From Actinomycetes bacterium (lineage in GTDB: Bacteria > Actinomycetota > Acidimicrobiia > Acidimicrobiales > SZUA-35): a stretch of 19,892 nucleotides of DNA. Positions 1 through 7,023 of this stretch are shown piece by piece. The first letter of the stretch is position 1, and each line of letters opens with the position of its first letter. The position numbers were made by a program, and so were the translations under genes. Where the stretch lies: NCBI GenBank assembly GCA_024227975.1, contig JAAETV010000491.1, positions 1 to 19,892 on the forward strand, in the 5' to 3' direction. The notes under the pieces were generated by a model. That model was not told the DNA's origin and did not search any database. It saw nothing but the letters and a program-made list of their open reading frames with translations.

Positions 1-412
<412 letters not shown>

Positions 413-536
413 ATTGTTGCATTTCATTGCAGCTCGTGCTCGCTATTCAGTTCTTGAGGAACAAATAGGCCCCGTCAAGGGGCCGCTACAACGCAGGGCT
501 TCCCCGTCTTGATCGACCGGGAAGCCCGCCATAGAT
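413..536 (+). other. 23S-5S internal transcribed spacer with two hairpins
   Basis: This short spacer separates the 23S and 5S genes. It contains a perfect 6-bp stem, ggcccc/ggggcc, at 468-473 and 479-484 with a 5-nt loop. A second stem has 9 bp (gggcttccc at 496-504, gggaagccc at 519-527), and its loop can close three further pairs. No tRNA gene is present. The stems are plausible rRNA processing or folding elements; that role is inferred from position only. Confidence 0.7.
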
Positions 537-652
<116 letters not shown>

Positions 653-660
653 TTTCTCAA

Positions 661-704
661 CAAATGGGGATCAGCTCCAGGCTGATCCCCATTTGGCTTT
701 TTCC
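661..704 (+). terminator. Rho-independent terminator of the rRNA operon
   Basis: A perfect 15-bp stem (caaatggggatcagc at 661-675 with its exact complement at 681-695) has a 5-nt loop (tccag). It is followed by gctttttcc. It sits 8 nt after the 5S gene and is the strongest intrinsic terminator in the window. Confidence 0.93.
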
Positions 705-710
705 GACCGG

Positions 711-716
711 TAGCCT
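711..716 (+). promoter_or_regulatory. Candidate -10 hexamer for a leaderless TPR-protein mRNA
   Basis: TAGCCT fits TANNNT and ends 7 nt before the ATG at 724. No Shine-Dalgarno sequence is present. No good -35 is visible, because that position falls inside the rRNA terminator. Support comes from the same spacing at several other unit heads in this window. Confidence 0.35.
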
Positions 717-723
717 TGACCAG

Positions 724-1752
724 ATGGCCGATGGCACACGTTCATATCCTGGTTCGTCCGGGAAGAGACGTTCATCTGGGGGCGCCAAGTCTGGTGGCCG
801 GAACTCGGGGCGCTCCTCCGGCCGTTCGGGCCGCGAAGGTTCGTCGCCCGGCAGCAGTGGCAGCTCGTCGGGTGGCGGTTCGAGGCGCCCACCCGACCGA
901 TCGGGAGGTCCAGGTCACGACCGGGGCAAGTCAAGAGGATCATCAGATCGAGGTGGTAGCGGTCGCTCGTCGACCAGGGCAGGCTCGAACGGCCCAAAGA
1001 GCCGGTCGCGGGCTGTCAGGAAACCGAAGCGGATCCCGCCTCCTCCTGTCATCCGAGACGAGGTCCGGGTCGAGCGTGTCGATAGTGAGGTTGGGCCGTG
1101 GAAGTCATCGGCAAAGAAGCGGAAGCGTCGCGATATCGACGTGTCGAGTGTTGACTTCTCGTCGGTCCCATCGTCCACAGCAACCAAGTTGCAGCGCAGA
1201 CTGGTGGAGGCTGCCATCGCTTTCGAGGCGGAGCGCTACACCGAGGCCGACAACCTGCTGGCTTCGATCGAGAAGCTTGCTCCTGGGGTTCCCGAGGTCT
1301 ATGAGCTTCGAGGTCTCACCTTCTACCGGTTGGGCAACTGGCGAAAGGCCATTGCCCAGATCGAACAGTTCGCCAAGTTGACGGGGTCGGTGGAGCAACA
1401 CCCGGTTTGGGCCGACTGCTGTCGCGCCCTCAAGCACTGGAACAGGGCCGCGGAACTGTGGGAAGAGCTTGGGGCGGCGTCACCGTCGGCCGAGCTGATC
1501 GAAGAGGGTCGCATCGTGTACGCCGGGGGGTTTGCTGACCGAGACCGTTTGCCCGAGGCCATAAGGATCCTGGAACGGGCACCGAATCCTCCTCGGCGTC
1601 CGGGATTGCATCACCTTCGCCGCTGGTACACCTTGGCTGATCTCTACGAACGTATCGGCGACCTACCACGAGCCCGTCGCGTGTTCAGCGACATCTTGGA
1701 CGCGGAGCCCGAATTCGGTGACGTTGCCGAACGGCTTGCGTCCCTCGGCTGA
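724..1752 (+). CDS. TPR-repeat protein with a disordered Ser/Gly/Arg-rich N-terminus
   Basis: This predicted 342-residue cytoplasmic protein has no signal peptide or membrane segment. Residues 1-103 are almost entirely Ser, Gly, Arg and Lys (RSSGRSGREG-type runs), so probably disordered and strongly basic. A linker contains a basic cluster, KKRKRR (131-136). Residues about 157-342 are helical with TPR-like pairs, for example 157-190, 191-224 and 300-333. The open frame extends upstream into the 5S gene, so that part cannot be coding. The first usable ATG after the terminator is 724. TPR folds mediate protein-protein contacts; the basic tail suggests nucleic-acid binding, which is inference. 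It follows the rRNA operon and precedes an RsmC-like methyltransferase by 20 nt, so a role near ribosome biogenesis is possible but unproven. The partner is unknown. Confidence 0.85.
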   Translation: MADGTRSYPGSSGKRRSSGGAKSGGRNSGRSSGRSGREGSSPGSSGSSSGGGSRRPPDRSGGPGHDRGKSRGSSDRGGSGRSSTRAGSNGPKSRSRAVRKPKRIPPPPVIRDEVRVERVDSEVGPWKSSAKKRKRRDIDVSSVDFSSVPSSTATKLQRRLVEAAIAFEAERYTEADNLLASIEKLAPGVPEVYELRGLTFYRLGNWRKAIAQIEQFAKLTGSVEQHPVWADCCRALKHWNRAAELWEELGAASPSAELIEEGRIVYAGGFADRDRLPEAIRILERAPNPPRRPGLHHLRRWYTLADLYERIGDLPRARRVFSDILDAEPEFGDVAERLASLG

Positions 1753-1772
1753 GGTAGCGAGCCATCAGCCAC

Positions 1773-3038
1773 ATGGTGAGCGCAGAGATCGGACAATGGC
1801 CTCGAGCGGAGGCCGAAGAAGACCTATTCGTGCTGCGGACCATCGATTTCGCCTTTCACCGCAAGCGGATCAAGTTGGAGCTTGCTCGCTCCGTGTTCGC
1901 CAGCGGCAACCTCGACGCCGGTACGGCAATGCTGCTCCGTCACCTGCAGTCGATCCCTCTCGATCATGTGAAGCGGATTCTCGATCTTGGCTGTGGCAAT
2001 GGAAGCTTGGGCGTCGTGTTGCGAGCCCTCGACCCAGGGCGTCACCTGACTGCCGTCGATCGAGACGCGCTCGCTTGTCGCTACACCCGACGCAACTTGG
2101 CGGGCAACGGACTCGGCTCCGGATCGGGACTCTCCGACGATCGGATCCTCGGCTCACTCGGCTACGACGATATCGGTGAGGACCGGTTTGATCTGATCGT
2201 CTCAAACCTCCCTGGCAAGGCGGGAGAGGAGGTTATCGCCAATCTCATAGGGGGAGCAGCGTCGGTGGCAGATGATGGAGCGATCGTCGGCCTGGTCGTG
2301 GTGGACCCCTTGGCTCACCTCGTATCCAAGCTGGTCGAGGAGGCTGGATATGAGGTACTACTGGCCAAGGGCAACAACACACACCATGTCATCCTTGCTC
2401 GGGTGACAGAGCCGTCACCGTCTTCGTTGCAGCCAGTCGGGGCCTTCGCTACCGGAACCTATGATCGGAAGAAGGCCGAGTTCAGTGACCGGTCGATGCG
2501 ATGGACGGTGCGCACCGTCACCGGTCTTCCCGAATTCGACAGCCTCTCGTATCCCAGTCGGATGCTGCGAAACGCCCTTCAGGGTGTCGAGGCTGGCCCA
2601 TCGGTGGTAGTCAACCCTGGTCAAGGACACCGAGCCGTGATCGCTGGACGATCTGGCTACCCCCCAGCCACACTCATCGCCCGGGATCTCCTGTCTCTTC
2701 AGGCCGCCAGCCGCAGCCTGGTTGACAACGGCTTCGCCAGTCCCAACCTGGTCCACGACATCACCGTCTCGGCCGGCCTTGGCCAGGGCAGCACCCTCGT
2801 CATCATGCACGGCGACGACAAGGTGCATGCCCCCTACTTCTACGATCAGGTGGTCAGGACCCTCGACCATCTCGGCCACACCGCAGGGTCCAAGCATCGT
2901 GATCTCGTCTTGACGGGCCGAGCAAGCTTGCTGGGCCGCCTCGAGTCCGACCTGTTGCGGACCAGGCGTGGTCATGTCGCCTACAAGATGAGCCAGCGGG
3001 GCTTTCGCGCCGTTCGCTACCGGTTGACAGCCCGCTAG
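1773..3038 (+). CDS. RsmC/RlmG-like SAM-dependent methyltransferase, tandem Rossmann halves
   Basis: The predicted protein has 421 residues. The N-terminal half has a clear SAM-binding motif I (ILDLGCGNG, 69-77) and motif II (AVDRD, 94-98). Its motif IV reads SNLP (144-147) where RsmC/RlmG-type guanine-N2 methyltransferases have NPP(F/Y). The C-terminal half repeats the layout in degenerate form: VVVNPGQGH (278-286) replaces motif I, and RDLLSLQAASRSLVDNG (304-320) mirrors RDALACRYTRRNLAGNG (97-113) of the first half. In E. coli RsmC the first half is the degenerate one and the second is catalytic, so the order looks reversed here. An rRNA substrate is likely by family, but the altered motif IV makes the target and even the activity uncertain. 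The ATG at 1773 is 20 nt after the TPR gene with only a distant gagg, so the two are probably co-transcribed. GTG at 1776 is an alternative start. Confidence 0.8.
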   Translation: MVSAEIGQWPRAEAEEDLFVLRTIDFAFHRKRIKLELARSVFASGNLDAGTAMLLRHLQSIPLDHVKRILDLGCGNGSLGVVLRALDPGRHLTAVDRDALACRYTRRNLAGNGLGSGSGLSDDRILGSLGYDDIGEDRFDLIVSNLPGKAGEEVIANLIGGAASVADDGAIVGLVVVDPLAHLVSKLVEEAGYEVLLAKGNNTHHVILARVTEPSPSSLQPVGAFATGTYDRKKAEFSDRSMRWTVRTVTGLPEFDSLSYPSRMLRNALQGVEAGPSVVVNPGQGHRAVIAGRSGYPPATLIARDLLSLQAASRSLVDNGFASPNLVHDITVSAGLGQGSTLVIMHGDDKVHAPYFYDQVVRTLDHLGHTAGSKHRDLVLTGRASLLGRLESDLLRTRRGHVAYKMSQRGFRAVRYRLTAR

Positions 3039-3103
3039 CGGACGGAGCGGCACATCACCCGGTGCTCTGGGTGCTCGATTACAAGCAGTCAGGACTCGAG
3101 ACC

Positions 3104-4573
3104 CTATTCGGGGTGTACCCACGTGAGGTCGACATCGGGTGCGAAGCCGAAACCCGAGCCTGGACCCACTCCGCTGTCGGCAGTGCCCCCGGCGCCGAGG
3201 GCTGGCACTACCGGATGGGGGCTCAGGGTTATCTCGACTCCGCTCGCTCCGGCTGAACCCTGGTTTCCAGACGCTTGGACCTGGCTGGCGGCTGACGGCG
3301 ACCCCTCGGCCACCCAACCGGTGGCTGTCCAGAAGACATTGTCGATGATGCGGATCGGGTGGGGGCCGAAGTCGAGGAGTCCTCTGATTCGCACAGCTCG
3401 AGTGCGGTTAGGGTCGTTTCGCAGTCCCCAGATCACATTGTTCTCGATGGTGACGCCACCGTGTCCGACCCAGATCGCCCAGTCGTTCGAACCCGATGTC
3501 CCGTCGAGATTCACATTCCAGATTCGGTTCCGGCGAATCACCAGGTTGCTGTTGGTTCCGATTGCAGGGTTGATGCGACCCCCGACATAGTGGGCTGAGA
3601 TGGCTCCACCCCGGATCGGTGAGAGATCATGAACCATGTTGCCCTCGACCAGCACATTCCTGGTTCCGGGTTTGACGTCGATTCCTTCGGCCGTCGTGAA
3701 AGAGATCTCGTTGTTCAAGATCTCCACTCCCGAAGTGTTGTCGACCCACTCCTGAGAGCCATAGCCCAAATAGATACCTTCACCGAATTCAGGTGCTGCC
3801 CGTCCCGTTTTCGTCACCGTGTTGCCGATGACCCGTATATACCTGCTCGGTTCATGGGTAGAGAGGTGGCCGGTCACATGGATGCCTGCGTGGCCAATAT
3901 CGGTGACTTCATTGTTGGACAACAGGATCGGCGATTCTGGCGAACCGACCGAATGTTGGACCCGAATCCCGAACTGGCTGTTCCTGACCCGCACCCCGAT
4001 GACCTGGATGTGTGAGGTATGAGCAATGTCGAGGGCGGGGACCCTATTGGTTTGGTTTCCGGGGTCGATCCAGATGCCGGGGGCAGCGGTAATGGTTATG
4101 GGACGGTCTGCCGTACCGTCGGTTCCGGTCTGCTTCTCGGGCTGGAATCGTGAGCCGCGATAGCTCAGGGGCTGGTTGATGGTTGCCACCAGTCTGATCA
4201 CATCGCCGGGCTGAGCCGAGTTGGTAGCAGCCAACCATTGCTGGGTGTTGGCCACATCATGGACCGTGTAGGGAAAGGCGGCTGCTGAGGCTCCCGTGAT
4301 CGTGGTCGTGGGGCCGGCTACTGCCTCCTTCGACGACGCTCCAGCCAGCGATTCGTCCCGCAGACTGATCGGTGGCGACTCGGCCGAGATGGCGGTATCG
4401 GCCTCCCCGGATCTGGTCGGTAGTGTCAACTGGCTGGTCCCGGTTGGAGCTGGTCGTAGAACTAGGCCAGCGCTCAATACCGCGACGAACAAGCAGCCTG
4501 CAACCAGCAGGCCACGCTCCGTTCTGATGCTCTCGATGGACCGCACGTAGTCCAGCGGACGCAGCTGCCTCAA
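3104..4573 (-). CDS. Membrane-anchored right-handed parallel beta-helix protein
   Basis: With a TTG start at 4573 the protein has 489 residues. Residues about 21-39 form one hydrophobic segment (GLLVAGCLFVAVLSAGLVL) preceded by Arg residues, consistent with a signal anchor and an extracytoplasmic C-terminus. A Thr/Ser/Ala-rich stretch follows to about residue 100. The bulk (about 150-400) is a ladder of short strands with Asn turns, such as VIGNTVTKTG, ILNNEISFTT and IENNVIWGLR. This is typical of PbH1-repeat proteins such as pectate lyases and other polysaccharide-active enzymes. No catalytic set could be assigned, so the substrate is unknown. The frame stays open to a TTG at 4693, but that lies inside a palindrome. 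TTG 4573 has gagg 9 nt upstream, and GTG 4546 (480 residues) is also possible. It converges on the methyltransferase with 65 bp between the stops and no obvious terminator. Confidence 0.8.
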   Translation of the reverse strand: MRQLRPLDYVRSIESIRTERGLLVAGCLFVAVLSAGLVLRPAPTGTSQLTLPTRSGEADTAISAESPPISLRDESLAGASSKEAVAGPTTTITGASAAAFPYTVHDVANTQQWLAATNSAQPGDVIRLVATINQPLSYRGSRFQPEKQTGTDGTADRPITITAAPGIWIDPGNQTNRVPALDIAHTSHIQVIGVRVRNSQFGIRVQHSVGSPESPILLSNNEVTDIGHAGIHVTGHLSTHEPSRYIRVIGNTVTKTGRAAPEFGEGIYLGYGSQEWVDNTSGVEILNNEISFTTAEGIDVKPGTRNVLVEGNMVHDLSPIRGGAISAHYVGGRINPAIGTNSNLVIRRNRIWNVNLDGTSGSNDWAIWVGHGGVTIENNVIWGLRNDPNRTRAVRIRGLLDFGPHPIRIIDNVFWTATGWVAEGSPSAASQVQASGNQGSAGASGVEITLSPHPVVPALGAGGTADSGVGPGSGFGFAPDVDLTWVHPE

Positions 4574-4672
4574 CTGAATGTGCCTCGTATTTCCGAATCC
4601 CGCGCCGGGTGCTCGCCGCCAGTGGCGTTCGCTAGCTGACAGCCTAGATCGGGTCGTGGAGGAATGGGCGCC

Positions 4673-4702
4673 AGCGCCCGCTTGCAGTTGCAAGCGGGCG
4701 CT
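4673..4702. repeat. Perfect inverted repeat, 14-bp arms
   Basis: agcgcccgcttgca (4673-4686) and its exact reverse complement (4689-4702) are separated by only two bases, gt. It lies between the divergent beta-helix and acidic-protein genes and overlaps the -35 element of the latter. With no T-run after it and such a small loop, it reads better as a dimeric-repressor operator than as a terminator. The regulator is not identifiable from the window. Confidence 0.75.
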
Positions 4703-4716
4703 TGAGTTTGTATGAT
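4688..4716 (+). promoter_or_regulatory. Sigma-A type promoter of the acidic protein gene (leaderless)
   Basis: The -35 TTGCAA (4688-4693), a spacer of exactly 17 bp, and the -10 TATGAT (4711-4716) make the best promoter match I found in the window. Transcription would start about 7-8 nt later, at or next to the ATG at 4724, giving a leaderless mRNA. The -35 overlaps the right arm of the 14-bp palindrome, so a protein bound there should block polymerase. Confidence 0.7.
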
Positions 4717-4723
4717 GGGACCT

Positions 4724-5221
4724 ATGAAGAAGTCACCCGACCTGTCAGAGACTCTCGCCAAGGGAGCCAACGAAGCCAAAGAGATCCTCCACCAGACTGC
4801 AGGCTTGATCGAAGACGAGTGGAAGCGTCTGAAGGGCAATGTCGAGGAGTCCGAGACCGTGCCTGATGGGGTCAAGGTCGCAGTCGGCCGTCTTGGCGGC
4901 GCCGTCGGAGATGTGCGCGATTTCGTGGCTGTACGAGGTCCCGAAGTGGTGAACAGCGCGACCCGGGCCGCCCGTCAGGCTGGTGTTCCCATTCCTGATG
5001 GCTGGGGAGCCGAGGAATCAGCCGATGCCGACGCAGAGACTGCTGCTGGCGACGAAGTCGCTGATGATGCTGTCGGCGAGGACGAGGTGGTCGAGGCGGC
5101 AGTCGGCGACGTCAACGACGATACGTCGACCGAAGGCACAGCCGCCGCAGACGAGGTCGTCGAAGCGGTAGCCGACAACGCTGCCGGCGATGAAGACCCG
5201 GCTGGCGACGACCGCTCGTAG
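4724..5221 (+). CDS. Small acidic hypothetical protein
   Basis: This 165-residue protein belongs to no family I recognise. Residues 1-55 look like an amphipathic helix (SETLAKGANEAKEIL, then IEDEWKRLK). Residues about 90-165 are an acidic Ala/Asp/Glu/Val tail with repeats of the DEVVEA type and no aromatic residues, probably disordered. There is no signal peptide or membrane segment. ATG codons at 4712 and 4715 are in frame, but 4712-4716 belongs to the -10 TATGAT, so translation should start at 4724 on a leaderless mRNA. The gene diverges from the beta-helix gene and is 126 bp ahead of tlyA. The upstream palindrome suggests regulated expression. Function is unknown. Confidence 0.75.
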   Translation: MKKSPDLSETLAKGANEAKEILHQTAGLIEDEWKRLKGNVEESETVPDGVKVAVGRLGGAVGDVRDFVAVRGPEVVNSATRAARQAGVPIPDGWGAEESADADAETAAGDEVADDAVGEDEVVEAAVGDVNDDTSTEGTAAADEVVEAVADNAAGDEDPAGDDRS

Positions 5222-5347
5222 CCCGGTCGGGGAGGCGGTCATCCGTCAACCCCGCCGGTCAAGATCCCCCCGGTACTAGCGTCTCGGTGATCATTCGGTG
5301 GCCGGGGCGCTAGCGTTCTACCCCGGAATCCCAGGGACGAGGTGGTT

Positions 5348-6181
5348 GTGGCCGCTCGACGGCGACTTGACGCCGAGATGGTGCGACGAAACTTGGTTGG
5401 CAGCCGCCAGTTGGCCAGGGACGAGATCGAACAGGGCCGGGTCCTAGTCGACGGTGCGCCGGCTCTGAAGCCGGCCCGCCTCGTTGACCCGGCTCAGGAC
5501 GTGCGCCTGTTGGGGCCGCCGCCCCGCTATGTGAGTCGGGCCGGTCTCAAGCTGGAAGTCGCGCTTGACCAATTCGGTATCGATCCTGCCGGCTGGCGGT
5601 GTCTCGATGTCGGTGCTTCGACCGGAGGCTTCACCGACTGTCTCTTGGCGCGTGGCGCTGCTCAGGTGTTTGCCGTTGATGTCGGAACCCACCAACTCCA
5701 TGAGCGTCTGCGAGCCGATGAACGGGTCCACGTCCATGAACAGACCGACATCCGGACGGTTACACCCGAACTGGTCGGAGGCACCGTCGACCTCATTGTT
5801 GCCGACCTATCCTTCATCTCACTACGGCTGGTTCTTGAATCCCTGGCCTCGCTGGCCGTTGGTAGCCCCATCTTGGCCCTGGTGAAGCCCCAGTTCGAGG
5901 CGGGCCGGGCCGAGGCGTCCAGAGGACGGGGAGTGATCCGTGACCCCGAGATCTGGCGTCGGGTGCTCGGTGAGGTGGTCAGGGCCGCCGCCGAGCTCGG
6001 GCTTGCCTTCCGCTCGATCGCGGTGTCGCCCATCACCGGGTCAGCCGGTAATGTCGAGTTCATCGTCTGGCTCGAGTCTGGGCGCTCTAACCTTGGCGAG
6101 ATCGGAGCAGACGCCGATCCAGCCTGGATCGAGGAGATGCTCACCAACGTGGTGGCCAAGGCTGAAGCGAGGAACCAGTGA
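5348..6181 (+). CDS. tlyA: TlyA family rRNA 2'-O-methyltransferase (S4 + RrmJ-like domain)
   Basis: The predicted 277-residue cytoplasmic protein matches the usual TlyA length. An N-terminal S4 RNA-binding domain spans about 1-60 (RRLDAEMVRR, VLVDG). It is followed by YVSRAGLKL (61-69) and an RrmJ-like methyltransferase with motif I DVGASTGGFTD (87-97). K68, D153, K180 and E237 can form the K-D-K-E set of 2'-O-methyltransferases. Mycobacterial TlyA methylates 16S C1409 and 23S C1920 and is needed for capreomycin sensitivity; the same role is inferred here. GTG at 5348 is chosen because gagg (5339-5342) lies 5 nt upstream and the protein then starts like other TlyA proteins (MAARRRLDAE). GTG at 5342 is the alternative. 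It overlaps nadK by 4 bp (GTGA), so they are translationally coupled. Two copies of ctagcgt (5276-5282, 5310-5316) lie upstream and could be -10 elements. Confidence 0.95.
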   Translation: MAARRRLDAEMVRRNLVGSRQLARDEIEQGRVLVDGAPALKPARLVDPAQDVRLLGPPPRYVSRAGLKLEVALDQFGIDPAGWRCLDVGASTGGFTDCLLARGAAQVFAVDVGTHQLHERLRADERVHVHEQTDIRTVTPELVGGTVDLIVADLSFISLRLVLESLASLAVGSPILALVKPQFEAGRAEASRGRGVIRDPEIWRRVLGEVVRAAAELGLAFRSIAVSPITGSAGNVEFIVWLESGRSNLGEIGADADPAWIEEMLTNVVAKAEARNQ

Positions 6182-7023
6182 ATAAATGCCTGGGTCTCGT
6201 CATCCATCAGCACCGAATCGGGGTGCTCGATCTGGCAAAGCAAGCGATCAAATGGTGTGGATCGACGGTTGACGTCGTTCTGCCGACGGTCGATGCTGAG
6301 CTGATCGGCCGTACTGAGCTCGGTGTCCCGGAGGGCGAGTTCGGTCCTGGCCTCGATGCCTGCCTCAGTCTCGGCGGGGATGGCACGATCCTGCGGGCGA
6401 CCGAGCTCGTCGCCAGCCATGGGGTCCCCATTCTGGGGGTCAATGCCGGTCACCTTGGTTATCTGGCCGAGGTTGATCCCAGCGACATGGAATCGAATCT
6501 CGACGCCTGGCTGGCTGGTGAGCTCACCATCGAGCGAAGAATGATGCTCGACGTGTGGGCCGACGGTGAGACCTGGATCGGCCGAGCTTTGAACGAGGCG
6601 GTCGTTGACCGCTCCGAGAGTGGTAGAGCCGTCGAGGTGCTTGTCGCCATCGATGGTCAAGACTTCATTACCTTTCTCACCGACGGGCTGATTGTGGCCA
6701 CCCCGACTGGGTCGACTGCCTATTCACTGTCGGCCGGAGGTCCCATCGTCGAGCCTGACTTTCGGACCCTGCTTCTGACTCCGGTTGCCGCTCATACGGT
6801 CTTCAACCGACCGATGGTGTTGGCACCCGAAACCGAGGTGACCCTCACGATTGAAGGTCACCGATCTGGGGTGGTGGCGCTTGATGGAAAGCCCCGCCTC
6901 GAACTCCAACCTGGACAGTCAGTTCTGTGCCGGGCATCGGCCGTCGAGGCCTGTTTCCTGGTCAAAGGCGACCGGGACTTCCATCTGGCACTGAAAGAGA
7001 AGTTTGGACTCACGGATCGCTGA
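6178..7023 (+). CDS. nadK: NAD kinase
   Basis: The predicted 281-residue enzyme phosphorylates NAD at the 2'-OH of its adenosine ribose, using ATP or polyphosphate, and is the source of NADP. It carries all family signatures: GGDGT (66-70), GVNAGHLGYLAE (87-98), the NE pair (139-140) and the long DG..ATPTGSTAYS motif (169-183). The GTG start overlaps the tlyA stop (GTGA), with gagg 5 nt upstream. It is followed by recN with a one-base overlap (TGATG at 7021-7025). The tlyA-nadK-recN order is the standard actinobacterial arrangement and indicates one operon. Confidence 0.97.
   Translation: MNKCLGLVIHQHRIGVLDLAKQAIKWCGSTVDVVLPTVDAELIGRTELGVPEGEFGPGLDACLSLGGDGTILRATELVASHGVPILGVNAGHLGYLAEVDPSDMESNLDAWLAGELTIERRMMLDVWADGETWIGRALNEAVVDRSESGRAVEVLVAIDGQDFITFLTDGLIVATPTGSTAYSLSAGGPIVEPDFRTLLLTPVAAHTVFNRPMVLAPETEVTLTIEGHRSGVVALDGKPRLELQPGQSVLCRASAVEACFLVKGDRDFHLALKEKFGLTDR

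Noticed and set aside
3039..3103. Terminator between the convergent methyltransferase and beta-helix genes
   Set aside because: No stem longer than about 5 bp and no T-run could be found.
2415..3317. 300-codon minus-strand open frame across the methyltransferase 3' end
   Set aside because: It is antisense to a well-supported gene, with Arg/Gly-rich composition and no motif.
4673..4702. The palindrome as a Rho-independent terminator
   Set aside because: The 2-nt loop, the lack of a following T-run and the position between divergent starts argue against termination.
5662..6660. 332-codon minus-strand open frame across tlyA and nadK
   Set aside because: Both sense genes carry complete family motifs, and the antisense product has no recognisable domain.
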